DNA from: Prorocentrum cordatum
Lineage: Eukaryota > Sar > Dinophyceae > Prorocentrales > Prorocentraceae
Direction of reading: 5' to 3'
NCBI GenBank assembly: GCA_963575745.1
Contig: CAUYUJ010018715.1
Span: 269,501 to 333,500 of the forward strand
DNA length: 64,000 nt
Part shown: positions 10,351 to 20,810 of the stretch, in pieces
How positions within the stretch are numbered: position 1 is the stretch's first letter
How the letters are laid out: each line of letters opens with the position of its first letter
The notes under the pieces: model-generated
Told to the model about the DNA's origin: nothing
Database searches by the model: none
The model's input: the letters and a program-made list of their open reading frames with translations, nothing else
Made by a program: the position numbers and the translations under genes

Positions 10351-10430
10351 GAAGGAGAAGGAGGAGGAGGAGGAGGACGAGGAGAGAGGAGGAGGAGAGA
10401 TGAGAAGAGAGGGGGAGAAGGGAGGAGGAG
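10195..10430. repeat. (GAG)n microsatellite
   Basis: GAG units with AGAGAG interruptions. Poly-Glu and poly-Arg frames over it are artefacts. 9823-10194 holds nothing recognisable. Confidence 0.95.
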
Positions 10431-10544
10431 AGACGCCCGCGGCGCGGCTGGGGCGCGGCGCGCGCGGCTGCGGAGGGGGGGCGGCGGGAGCGCGCCGCCT
10501 GGATCGGCGTGGGGCACTGGAACCTCTGCCGCGGCCGACGCCGT

Positions 10545-10696
10545 CGGCCACGACGACGACGTCGTCGGGGCGACGACGACGACGACGACGACGTCGTCGT
10601 CTGCTGGCGTCGTCGTCGGCCCGACGACCTCGGCAACGCGGCGGGGCCGCGGGACGCAGGAGAGGAGTCCCCCTCTGCTCCTGCTCCTGCTCCGCT

Positions 10697-10750
<54 letters not shown>

Positions 10751-10755
10751 GGGTG
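10545..10755. repeat. (GAC/GTC)n and (TGC)n microsatellites
   Basis: GACGACGAC/GTCGTC runs at about 10550-10620 (locally self-complementary) and a (CTG)n run at about 10693-10752. Confidence 0.95.
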
Positions 10756-11740
10756 CTGCTGCTTCTGGCCCCCCCAAGAGCGCCCTGGCGGCACGAGGAG
10801 CGCCAGGGGGAGGCATCCACATGACGCACCTGTGGCACAGCGAGCCCCTTCCGAACCAGAGCTGCCCCTTATTCCGGCGTCTTGACTGCACCTCGAAATT
10901 GTCTGTAATATTTCAGGTCACGGTCGTTACCCGGTGGGGGGTGGGGGGTTGGGCCCTGGGTAAAAACAACGCGAGGGCCAGGTGGGGAACGTCGGGACGT
11001 GGGGCGCGCGGCGATCGTAACAAGATCCGCGCTAGCGCCAGCATGTGATACAACAAGGTGGAGGCGGGTAACGACTGTGATCAGGCAGAGGATCAAACAC
11101 ACACACACACTCTATACTTCGCCCCCTCCTCTCCCTCGTCTCTTCCAGTTCCTCCTCCACAATACTCAGACACCCTCACTTTCTGGTTCGTATACGACGG
11201 AGCCCCACCACCCTGCGGTCTCTCGGCGGAACCCAACGCCCACCCTGACCACCACAGCTCTCCCGCACCCTCACCCTCATGGAACCACTCCTCCCCCTTC
11301 TGTGGCAACTCAAGCCTCCCCTGCCACACTGCTGGCTCTTGCGAAGAAGCAAGAAGCAAGTCTCCTCCTCCTCCTCCTCCTCCTCCTCCTCCTCCTCCTA
11401 TTCATCCTCCTCCTCCTATCCTCTCGTATTCCTCTTCCTCGTCCTCCTCCCTGCTTTCTCACTCCTTGGTGGAACCCCGCGTCCATGAGAAACTGCATGA
11501 GGCCGCCGGGGAACTTCCAGGCCCCCGAACATGCGTCCCATGTCTGGCACGGGACGGGACGGATGAGGAGGACGAATCGGGGGCGGAGAGAGATGAGGAG
11601 GAATGAGGAGAGCGAATGAGGAGGAAGAAGACGAGGATGAAGGGCGAGGATGGACGATGGACGAGGCGGGGGAAAAGGATGGGAAGGAAAATCAAGGACG
11701 ATGAGGAGAAGGCGGAGGAAGACCAATACCAGCATTCTCG
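10756..11740. other. Gene-poor stretch with CA, CTC and GAG tracts
   Basis: (CA)n at 11095-11112, (CTC)n at about 11360-11400, GAG-rich at 11560-11740. No ORF with recognisable content. Confidence 0.6.
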
Positions 11741-11794
11741 GGGGGGGGGGGGCTTTGCGCTGCTCTGCGGAAATCAAGTGGGCAGCTGCAGCTA

Positions 11795-12780
11795 CGTGAT
11801 GATGAGAATCACGAGAGAGATAGACAGGCAGAGGACAGAGAGAGAGAGAGAGAACACACACATGCACACACTTGTGGAGAGAGGGATACATATATGTGTA
11901 TAAATATATACATATATACAGAGAGAGAGAGAGAGAGTGACAGGGATGGAGAGGGAGAAGGAACTAGACACGTGCCTGTATCAATCATGATAATAATGAT
12001 TATTATCAAACTAGGCTTTCTCTATAGGAGTCCTAGCTCAAACCCTACTGAGTGGTCCGTTGCCCCCCCAGAAAAATACCTATGTCCCGCCCTAACTCCT
12101 ATAGCTATGCCTGTGCCTATGCTTATGTCTCCCCCTACCTCCTATGCCTACGCCTGAACCTATGCCGATGCCTATGCACCACCTCTGAGCGCTCCTATGC
12201 CTATGCCTATGTCTATGCCTATGCACCACCCCCTTGCTTGCTCTTGCTTGCCCTTGCTTGCTTGCACTTGATCAATGGCTCTTGCTTGCTTGTTCTTGAT
12301 TGCTTGAATGTGCTTGCTTCTGCTTGCTTGCTTGCGCTTGCTTGATTTTGCTCCTCCAGTCCTCCTCCCGTCCTGCTCCCGTCCTCTCGTCCTCCTCCCA
12401 TCCTCCTCTCGTCCTCCTCCTCCTGTCCTCCTATCTATTTGGAGTCAACGCTGGCTGATATTGTTATACATATTTTTTGTCTAGAGAAGCACACCTGAGA
12501 GAACGGGAGAGAGATGGGAGAATCCATATACATATATATATATATATATATAGGGAGAGGGATAGTCATGGGTATATGCACTGTATGTGTACATAGAAGC
12601 AGGGCGAGGGCGTATCTGTATATGTGTATAGATAGATATAGAGAGAGAGAGAAAACAAAAACAACTAACAAACAAAACAACAACAAACTAAAGATAATGG
12701 GGATAACTAGAGAAAGAGAGAGAGAGAGAGTAGGCACGGTGGAGCACAAAGGAGTAAGACAGGGGCAGAGAAGATACGAG
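11795..12780. repeat. Mixed microsatellite block (GA, AT, CCTATG, CTTG, CTC)
   Basis: GA and AT tracts at 11800-11960. A degenerate (CCTATG)n array at about 12095-12225, then (CTTG)n-type DNA to 12350. CTC-type DNA runs to 12430. AT and GA runs lie at 12530-12552, 12638-12655 and 12711-12731. No gene is supported. Confidence 0.85.
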
Positions 12781-13206
12781 GAGGGTTAGCGTACTTTTGA
12801 CAAGACGATTGCAAGAATCGCGAGGATGCAGATACGGCGGAAGGAGGACGAGGACGCCTACGATCCGTAGGCAGGGGCAGGGCAAAGGAATGGAGGAGGC
12901 TGGTGAGTATCCGGAGAGCCAGCACCAGGAAGGCGGACCGCCGACGCGCTCAGTGCACCAGAATTCTGGGGGGGGGGATGCAAAAGTGGTACGACTCCGA
13001 GGAGCGCTCGCGGTGTGAACGCCGACGATCCTTAGGACGCATGCTGGCGCCAACGTGTGCTTGCCCACCGAAGCCCTTCGACACGATGCGGGCGGTGCCA
13101 CGAGGGCCGACACGGGCTGCGTCAAGTCGACGGAGCTGAGCGGGGCAGGCACACATTGGGCTTTCACACGTCCTGATGATCATCGAGGATGCACCTCCAG
13201 CGGAGA

Positions 13207-13430
13207 TCACGCCTGCCAGCCAAACTGCCGGCCCGCCCGCCTGCACGCGACCGCCCCGGGCCAGAACCCGAGCTGCGCCTCCTCGACCGAGTTGTTCCTG
13301 GCCTGGAGCACGCAGAGCTTGGGCTTCTTGGCGTGGTACTCGAACGACCCGCACCCCACGATGGCGCTCCGGCACGCCGCCGCGCACTCCTCGATGGATC
13401 GGCGGCGAGCGCGGGGGAGAAGTGACGAGG
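13207..13430 (-). CDS. PAN/apple-like domain exon (last exon of the DUF3431-like gene)
   Basis: Reading the minus strand, this exon gives SIEECAAACRSAIVGCGSF followed by EYHAKKPKLCVLQ and ends at a stop at 13207. The spacing C-x3-C, then C, then an aromatic SFEY stretch and C-x-L, fits a PAN/apple fold, a disulfide-stabilised adhesion module usually on secreted or surface proteins. It follows the DUF3431-like exon on the same strand after about 160 bp that I read as an intron, so I place it at the C-terminus of the same protein. Splice sites were not fixed; the upstream boundary is near 13420-13430. The alternative is a separate small gene. Between 12781 and 13206 I see nothing else coding. 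Confidence 0.6.
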
Positions 13431-13589
13431 GGCGGGCCTTCTGAGAAGGCTCGGGAGTCCCCCAAAGCTTCTGAGGAGCTCTCCGAGCCTTCCCCGAAGA
13501 CTCAACGGAGCCTCTCGGAGGGCCAGGCGCCTTCTGAGAAGTCCCGCCGCCCTCTGAGCTGGCCATCTCCTTCTCTTGGCCCCCCCTCG

Positions 13590-14291
13590 CTCGCCGCCGA
13601 GATGGAGCTCGTCCTCAGGGTCTCCACCCTCCCGTACGGCGCGTGGTCTGCCAGGCTGCCGAGCTGCTCGAAGCCCTCGGGGCAGCCCGCGAACGGGCTC
13701 TCCTCGCACGGCTGTTCGGCACCGCCCGCCCGGCCGGGGATGTAGTACCAGAGCAGCTCGACGAACACGCCCGCCGTGGGGTCCACGTCGGAGTCCACGG
13801 TGCGGAGCAGCTGCTCGTAGAACTCCCGGGGGCGCTGCCGGATCCTCTCCCGGGACAGCGCGAAGCGGGCACCCTGCGAGTAGTAGAACCTCTTCTCCTC
13901 GGTGGCGCCCAGTGCCTGTATGTACGTCCTGAGGGCGTTGTGCCAGGCGTGGTGGTCGCGGTCGTGCGCGAACCACAGCACGCCCTCCTTCCCCTTCAGC
14001 CTCAGGCACGTCTTGTTCAGGCGCTGAGGCGGCCCCTCATCAAGGCCCAGGGCCACAAAGTAGTTGGCCGCGAAGGACATGCGGATCAGATCATACGTAG
14101 GTCCACACGCAAGTTTGTCACACTTGTAGTTCTTCTTCACGTCGTACTGCGGCTTCCACTGTCCGTTGAACACAAACCGCGCCCCACGGCTGTCGCCGCC
14201 ATCGCCAGAGAACGGCCCCCCGCCCAGGACGTAGTCGTGGAACGTGGCCCCTGGGTAGATGTGGCCGTTCCGATAGCCCGAGGTCGGAACT
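13590..14291 (-). CDS. DUF3431-like domain, C-terminal half (middle exon)
   Basis: The minus-strand frame is open from about 14291 to past 13590 and reads as a continuous globular protein. Segments include GHIYPGATFHDYV, DLIRMSFAANYF, VLWFAHDRDHHAWHN, QGARFALSRERIRQRP, EFYEQLLRTVD and VELLWYYIPG. The RERIR-x-RP-x-EFYE block followed by an acidic stretch and E-x-x-W is the C-terminal signature I associate with DUF3431, a family of unknown function. The frame joins naturally to the exon at 15340-15970: both sides carry PTSG at the presumed junction, and GYRNGH continues here. After VETLRTSSISAAS the translation becomes low complexity, so the exon probably ends near 13600. A TIR element sits just upstream of the likely acceptor AG at 14290-14291. 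Confidence 0.7.
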
Positions 14292-14296
14292 GATCA

Positions 14297-14493
14297 TGAT
14301 GAGCCTGTTTTCCCCCACCACCACCATAAGTTTGAGGGGGAAGGACGAGGAGGAGGAGGAGGGCGAGGAGGAGGAGGACGAAGAGGAGGAGGAGGACGAG
14401 GAGGAGGAGGAGAAGGCAGAGGCGGGGGAGAAGGAGGAGGAGGAGGACCCCCACTCCAACTTGTGGTAGTGGTGGTGGAAACCACGCCCATCA
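14297..14493. mobile_element. TIR-L element inside the DUF3431-like gene intron
   Basis: A 197-bp element bounded by TGATGAGCCTGTTTTCC and GGAAACCACGCCCATCA, with the inverted repeats continuing through CACCACCACCATAAG and CTTGTGGTAGTGGTGG. The interior is (GAG)n. GATCA occurs directly on both sides (14292-14296 and 14494-14498), consistent with a 5-bp target duplication. On the gene strand the element ends next to the inferred splice acceptor. Related ends occur at 34487-34520 and 52632-52683. Confidence 0.75.
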
Positions 14494-14945
14494 GATCATG
14501 CTCGGAGGCAGGCCAGTCGAGAGAGAGGCGGCCCTCCCGGGCGTCTCTCCGCCGTTGGGGGTCATCTGGAGGCTTCGCCTCTCGTGTCGCCTCGGCCGAG
14601 AGGCGGCCTCGAAAAGCTAAGCTCGGCATGGGCCCAGCGAGGGGCCCGGAGACCGATTTCGAGCGGCCCTGGGCCAGGCAGGAGAGCTGCCATTGTCTCA
14701 ACTGTCCCACCAACAAACACACACATGTCCACCACATGGGGGACCTATTTCCCAGGACCCCCAGAGGCAGTGCACGTTGACAGTCTCGGGCCCAGGAGGC
14801 GGAGCCCAAGCATATCCGCATCCGGCGATCAGAAACGAGACTCCCGCCCCCGCTCACGGCACCCTCGCCCCACGCGCGCAACGGAGATGAAGCGACTTGG
14901 GGTGTGTTTGCGGAAGGGCGACCACGCTCGAATATCAACGTCTAG

Positions 14946-15170
14946 AGGCCTCCTAGATGGGGTCCGAGTACATGGGGTCGGAGGATCTCGCCGCATCGCC
15001 GATGCATCGGCGATGCATCGTCGATGCATCGTCGACGTCGGCGACGCATAATGGCATTGGCGACGTCGGCGTGGAGAAAATCGGGCTCCGCATCAAACCG
15101 CATCGTCGATGCATCGGCGATGCGGCGCGATCCTCCGACCCCATCTACTCCGACCCCATGTAGGAGGCCT
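14946..15170. mobile_element. TIR-A element, copy 2 (intronic)
   Basis: A 225-bp element starting AGGCCTCCTAGATGGGG and ending CCCCATGTAGGAGGCCT, with inverted repeats of 40 bp or more. Each end contains a doubled ATGGGGTCGGAG-like motif. The centre repeats GATGCATCG and GCGACGTCGGCG. It lies in the presumed first intron of the DUF3431-like gene, between 14498 and 15340; the rest of that intron shows nothing recognisable. Confidence 0.85.
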
Positions 15171-15339
15171 AGAACATCCGACCCTACCCACCGGTGATGT
15201 CAACGCACTTTCGGGAATCACCATCCGCGCCGCCATCGGGGGCTGGGGTGCCATGTCTGGCCAGCGGCATCCACTGCCTCCTGCTGTCGTGGGACACTGG
15301 TTCCCCGGGCGGTGACCTCTGTCAATTCCGGCCTCCAGG

Positions 15340-15970
15340 ATGGTCTCCTTCCTCCGCCATGCCGGACGTGGGCGCCTGCGCCTGGGAGAAGACGGTCCAG
15401 TCTGCGAGCATGTGGTAGTTTTGGACGATGTGGTGCAGGAAGGTGTGGGCCTCACGGCCCTTGTTCGGAAGCTCCTTGCAGTATCGCGGGCGCCATGGGT
15501 AATCTTCGGGGGCACCCTTGCAGTAGGGCGTGATCAGACTGTCGTACATGGCGCTCCACCCAACGTGCTCATTGTAGTGCGCGAGCACGATCTCCACCTG
15601 GTCCTTACCAACAGACCCGTTCTGGATCGCCCGCAACGTCTCCCTCTGCGAGCTGGACAGCATCTCGACCTCTTTTTGCAGCATGACCGTCGTTTCCCTG
15701 ATGAAATCTTCCTGGGACATCGATGACAGGCGCTGGACCTCCCGCCGACTGCTCGCCGAGTCGGGCGATGACTCTTCTTCAGACTCGGGCAACCCGTTGT
15801 CCGCCGAGTTCGCCGCCCGCCTGCGGCTCCACGCGAGGGTGGCCCTGGCCGAGAGTGACGTCTGGTGCGCTGCTGCATGGGGGAGAGCGCCCCCCGCCCC
15901 AGCCGCTCTGGGCGCCTTCGGTAGCGCTGGAGGGGCGAGGCTCCCAAAGATCACCCCAGCGAAAGACGAC
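15340..15970 (-). CDS. DUF3431-like domain, N-terminal half (first recognisable exon)
   Basis: The minus-strand frame reads SQEDFIRETTVMLQKEVEML, then VEIVLAHYNEHVGWSAMY, LPNKGREAHTFLHHI, VQNYHMLADWTVFSQ and AQAPTSG. The pattern of a V-x-x-H/R-Y-N-E start, an N-x-G-R-E-A-H-T-x-L-x-H-I core and A-D-x-T-V-F-x-Q is the N-terminal half of DUF3431 as I know it; function is not established. Upstream residues (about 15700-15970) are Ser/Glu-rich and probably disordered. The frame stays open into a (GTC)n tract as poly-Thr, so the true 5' end is unclear. The exon ends near PTSG at about 15345-15360. Candidate donors on the minus strand are GT within CCCACGTCC or a GC site just after it, and I could not choose between them. 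Confidence 0.7.
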
Positions 15971-15989
15971 TGCCCTTCCCAGACATCCG

Positions 15990-16065
15990 ATATCGTCGTC
16001 GTCGTGGTCGTGGTCGTGGTCGTGGTCGCGGTCGTGGTCGTGGTCGTCGTCGTCGTCGTCGCCGC

Positions 16066-16138
<73 letters not shown>

Positions 16139-16142
16139 CTCG
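15990..16142. repeat. (GTC/GTG)n microsatellite
   Basis: GTCGTC and GTGGTC units, adjacent to the 5' side of the DUF3431-like gene. It could be translated as poly-Thr in the gene frame, but coding is unproven. Confidence 0.95.
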
Positions 16143-16757
16143 TCATCGTCTCCTCTCCTCTGCCCTCGTTGACTCCCGGAGGTCTAGACACCTTCCCCGG
16201 GACCAGCTCTTCATCCTGAGTTGCTTCGTCGTCGGTCCCAAAGCCCAGTGAGGCCTTGGGAGCACGCGGATTGCTTGAACACCCCTGTCCTGATTGTTTT
16301 CACGACGCGAGAGTGTCAAGATTCGGTCACCAACGATCACCCTGACAAACGGTCACCCCTTACGCGTCGCCGGCGCCTCAGCGCGGCGCGCCAGTCGGCG
16401 GCGGAGGTTCCATGGGCGCTGAGGGAGGCCAGCGCGGCCCGCAGCTGGCTGAAAGGCTCGCCTTGGCTTTCCGCCTCGCCGCTGCTGTCGCCGTGGAGGT
16501 GCAGCGCCAGCGGCGTTCTGAGCTGGAGGCAGACGATGGGAGAAGAGAAAGAAAACGGCGTACCCATCGGTCGGATGAAGTGGTTGGAAACATGAGGTAG
16601 GAAGCGTTGGAAGTAATTCGGTGGGGTAGCCGCCCGCCACCCTGCAGGCGAAGGAAGAAGACAAATCACTCGACCCTTGGGAATAGGAAGGCGCCTTAGG
16701 TAGCCTGGAACCAGGGGATGCAAAAACACAGACATTTCACGACCGATGGCTAAACAT
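16143..16757. other. No gene recognised
   Basis: Several medium-length frames on both strands, none with recognisable sequence. It may include the 5' part or promoter of the DUF3431-like gene, but no signal was identified. Confidence 0.4.
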
Positions 16758-16957
16758 AAAACTTCCGAGGGTCCGCACGGATCTCTTGAATCGGCGCTGA
16801 ACTCCCGTCCTAAGCACGCTCCGCGGGCCAGGAGCGGCGCCAGAATAGGGAGCCCACACAGGACGTACGCGCCCCACCACGTACATGAACACGCACTCCC
16901 ACTCCGCGGGACTAGCTTCGTGATCCAAGATATCCGCGCGGATTTCGCGAAGTTCTG
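16758..16957. mobile_element. TIR-F element, copy 2
   Basis: Left end AAAACTTCCGAGGGTCCG then CACGGATCTC and AATCGGCGC. The right end is the complement, with ATCCGCGCGGATTTCGCG and AAGTTCTG. It is about 200 bp, more diverged and longer than the copy at 24609-24749. Confidence 0.65.
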
Positions 16958-17230
16958 TCTAGGCATTCTTCCCTTCTTCGGGATGAGCAGGGAGCCCAGG
17001 AGCGCACGCTGCCACAGCACCATTGCCAACCTTCGAGGCTCCAGAACTTAACATCAACGGCTCCGGAGAACGTCCGTGGAGCGTCCAGGCATTGCCGATC
17101 ATGGTTCCAAGGGCCACTGGACCAGACTAAGCCGGATTAAGCAAAGTTAAGGCGCGGTAGGCGGGGCTTCGACCAAAGAAGTACCAGCACCGATGCCGGA
17201 TCCACCCCGCGAGGCTTTGCATCCTGGCAC

Positions 17231-17349
17231 TTGCCATCACTCGGACGTCCATTCCCCGTGCATGTTTCGTTTTCGCTTGTTGTTGGATGATCCAGGATGT
17301 TCTTCGATGGTCGTGGCCGAAAAGAATTGCACACGTCCGAGCGACGCCT
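17231..17349. mobile_element. TIR-B element, copy 2
   Basis: TTGCCATCACTCGGACGTCC at the left and CACGTCCGAGCGACGCC at the right. The interior, with TCCCCGTGCATG and GATCCAGGATGT, matches the copy at 28891-29019. 16958-17230 has no recognisable feature. Confidence 0.85.
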
Positions 17350-18000
17350 AGAACAATCAGCCGCAAACGAATCCTGCGACGCATAGAAACACCATAACCT
17401 GCACTGGGCCCTCCGTCACCAGACGGCGTCCTGGGACGACGGGGGCCTCCATTGCTCGTAACGCCGTCCGGCAAAGGCCAGGCCTTTTGGCGCGAATTTA
17501 CGGGGGGCAATTCACTTGCCGAGCTTGTTCGCGCAATCATCCCACCCACCCGCCCGCAACCAGGTTTGCAAAACCCATGCGGGAGCGATTGCGGTGAGCG
17601 CTGGGTGTTGGCTGGTGCATATTTGCGGCCGCGCTAGCCCGCGCATGCTCGCGCGCGCAGCGGCCAGATAGTTTGGCGCGACCGATGCGAACGCGGTGGC
17701 GCTGACCGCTCGGCACATCCCAGCGGACACTTCAGTGCGACTCAGCGACTTGGGCGGACGCGGTATCATGGCAACGTCGACAGCCGTAGACACGATGATG
17801 ATCGTAGCGATGCTGGCGACGATGCTGACAGCGACGACGGGGCAGCCACTGACGGCGCCGATGGTGATCTCGCCGGCGACGATGACGGCGTCTTCGCGTC
17901 GGAGATGAAGGTTTTGGAAGGAATTCGATATGCGCGCGCGGCAGACGCGCGAGAGTGGCTCGCATGATATTATTTGACACGGATCGTGCCAACCCAGCAC
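17350..18000. other. No gene recognised
   Basis: Mixed sequence. From about 17930 the ATGCGCGCGCG motif announces the 291-bp tandem array that follows. Confidence 0.4.
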
Positions 18001-18002
18001 AG

Positions 18003-18590
18003 GCGCAAGGGCGTCCGAACGATTTCGACATGCGCGCGCGAAGCTCGTTTTGGGATAATTATATGACAATGTGGCAAAACAGAGCATGATTTTCTGTAGA
18101 ATTCGCAAGAACGCGCGCGCACACTTTTGTTGAACATCCGTGTTGCGAAACCATGTGTTTAATGTTTCTTGGACATTCGATTTTGAAATCCTTCCGAAAC
18201 CGTTGGTTTCAAAGGATTCCGGCATGTGCGCGCGACGACGCGCGCGCGTGCACTCCGTTCCATCTGTTGCCGAGGATTCTCGCGACAGCACGCGCGCAAG
18301 GGCATTCGAACGACTTCGACATGCGCGCGCGAAGCCCGTCTGGTAGTATTGTTTGAAACTATTGAAAGATCTATGGCTTGCTTACGAATTCGCAAGAACG
18401 CGCGCGCATGTTTTTTGTTGTTTGCAATTGCTTGTTGCGAAACCTATTATTTTTATGTGTTTTGGACACTCGATTTTGAAATCCTTCCGAAACCAACAGT
18501 TTTTTGGAGGATTTCGGCATGCCCGCGTGACGACGCGCGCGCGTGCACTTCGTTTCACTTTGTTGCAAGGGATTCTTGACAACTTATGAT
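18003..18590. repeat. 291-bp tandem duplication
   Basis: Two copies offset by 291 bp. GCGCAAGGGCGTCCGAACGA at 18003 recurs as GCGCAAGGGCATTCGAACGA at 18294, and both continue through AATTCGCAAGAACGCGCGCG and GATTTTGAAATCCTTCCG. A partial unit precedes it (about 17930-18000). It is notable for alternating CG-only runs and AT-rich stretches, unlike its GC-rich surroundings. Confidence 0.85.
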
Positions 18591-18619
18591 TGTTGATGAA
18601 CCAATGCGCGCGCATAGTC

Positions 18620-19403
18620 TGTTTTGCAGAGGATGGCGGGGGGGGATACCGGCATGGCAGGGATAGTCTGACTTCACAGGTAGGACATTGGGTCAGAACC
18701 ATATGTGTTTTGCATCGGTTTCCGGGGAGTCTATAAGTCCGAGGGGGGGAGGGTCTTTTCTCTTAAAAGGAAAATGAATGGCTGTGGGGAAGGTGCCCTT
18801 CTCGGACCCTAGAGTCCCCCTTGCGGGCCCGAAAGGGCCCCTGTAGGGGCCCTGAAGAGCTCCTTTTCGGCAGCCCTCGCTGCCCCCCCAGTTATCGCCC
18901 CCCCCCCTTACGAGTTCTCCGAGGCCGAAAGGTCGCCCCCCTCTCCAGAAGGTGCACAGTCGAGACGTGGCCACGAGCAGGTCAAGAGCACGAGCCCATT
19001 TCGCCGAAGGCCCAAGGCCAAACTGGCGCACCCAAGACGAAACGCTTACCACAGTGGAGGGACCATCTACGAGGAACACAAGGGCACTCCTCTAACATAT
19101 ACGTATATTCTTGAACCTTGTGGCCGCACTCTGCTACCCTGTGCTCATCGGGGATCTTCTGACCCGGGTCAATCCAGACCCTGGACTGCAGGAAACTAAA
19201 AACTGCAACGCAGATCTTCGCAAACCCGGGTCCGCCAATGTGCGCGGCCGCCTCGCGGCCACGAGCGGCTCGCTAACCCGGATCAGCCAGAGGGGGTCCT
19301 CGCAGGATCCTGCAGGATCTGGTGCCCTGGCTGACCCCCGTTTGCATCGACCCTCGTCTCAAGGCTCCCGTGCTCACCAGACGGTGTGCTCACCGGCCCG
19401 ATC
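18620..19403. other. No gene recognised
   Basis: Contains local palindromes of GGGCCC/GGGGCCC type near 18830-18855. No conserved ORF. Confidence 0.4.
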
Positions 19404-19562
19404 TTTACCAGCCTGGAACATATTCCTATCCCTAAGCTTGGCACCTCCTCATCACGATGCCAATCTTAGGAATTCCCTTCTTTTTTGAGGGCGGATCCCT
19501 AAGATTGTCATCGCCTTTTGGCGTGTCAATCTTAGGGATAGGCATACGTTCGAGGCTGGTAA
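19404..19562. mobile_element. TIR-E element, copy 1
   Basis: Inverted ends TTTACCAGCCTGGAAC and GTTCGAGGCTGGTAA, continuing inward to CCTATCCCTAAG and CTTAGGGATAGG. A second nested pair (CAATCTTAGGAATTCC and GGATCCCTAAGATTG) sits inside. A related copy is at 53913-54072. No ORF. Confidence 0.75.
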
Positions 19563-20588
19563 GAGCTGTGCACCTCCGGCAGCCTGCTGGCAGACGGTGG
19601 GATCTCAAAGTCTCCGCGGCGTGGAGCTGCCGCGCGGGCGCATGGTGGCACCCTGGCGGCGAGGAGCGAAACCCAAAGGCGCCCCACTCGGGCCAGGACG
19701 GATACGGAGGAGCAGGGCAGGGGAATGAGGCGCGGGAGAGCAGCGGGGAGGAGCAGCAAGAGGTGGCGGAGCACCAGGAGAGAGCGATAAGAAGGTCGGC
19801 AGAGAGAGAGAGAGAGAGAAATCAAAACAACAACAAAAACAAGAAAGAGAGAGAGAGAAGGAGCAGGGAGGAGCAGCAAGAACGGGAGGAGGAGGACGGA
19901 CAGTTACCAGGAGGGAGCCACAAGATGGTAGGCGGAGGAGGAAGCACAACGATCGGGACTTGGCAACCATGCCCATGCCTAAAGGTGTCCCCAGCTGTCC
20001 GCGCCGCCTTTGGGCCCCTGGGGCCCCTCGGCCTCGTGAGCGGTGCTCACTCTGGAGGCCATATGGACCTGCTTGGAAGTCCGGGGGCACCCCGTGGGAG
20101 ATCTCAAACATTGTGTTTTTGGATGCCCCGGTGCGGTGCGACATAGTTCGAAGGTCTCGGACAGCAGTCTAGCACGGAAGCGTGATCCGCGTGAGGGGTG
20201 TGCAAACATTGGCCGATCGAAGCCGCCTTGGGGGTTCAGAACGATTGTTTCTGGCCCTGGGAAATGGGGGGCGTTAGCAGAACTGGGTTTAATGGAACCT
20301 GGTTTAGAGATGTGTACCGGGGGGCGCCCCCCCCGCCCCGTTCCGCTAACGGGAACTGCTGTCACCCGGAAAACACCAGTTACGCCAAACCTGGTTTAAT
20401 GAACCTGGCCAATTGAGGAGCCCCAGGGCCCTACCACTAACCGGGTCCCCTTACCCGGGGTCCTGGCTATACCCGAAAGTGGGGGGAGAGGCCTGGGCGG
20501 CGGGGGGTTCAACAGGCGTCTCCCGCACCGGTAAGAAGGGGGAGGAAGACAAGCTAGTTGCACTCGCGTCACATCTGACGTCCTACCC
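19563..20588. other. No gene recognised; GA tract
   Basis: Includes an (AG)n run at about 19799-19820. Frames are low complexity or short. Confidence 0.4.
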
Positions 20589-20804
20589 TGTAGTGGGCCC
20601 TGGAAATGACAGGGCCGTCTTTTTACCCGTTCCGTTTTGCCGTTTTTTTGCTGGTTCCGACGCTGTGCTTTTACGGGTTCCGTCGCGGTTCTTGACCGGT
20701 TCCGGCTCCCGTTCCAATCCTGGAGCCGTTTTTTTGCCGTTTCCGGTCGCCGTTCTTTTGGAAGCGGTGAAAAAAGGGCCCTGCCGTTTCCGGGGCCCAC
20801 AAAG
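20589..20804. mobile_element. TIR-C element, copy 1
   Basis: A 216-bp element from TGTAGTGGGCCCTGG to CCGGGGCCCACAAAG, flanked by CTACCC on both sides (20583-20588 and 20805-20810). The interior is made of degenerate GCCGTTTTTT and CCGGTTCCG units. The copy at 58040-58289 shares ends and interior. Confidence 0.85.
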
Positions 20805-20810
20805 CTACCC

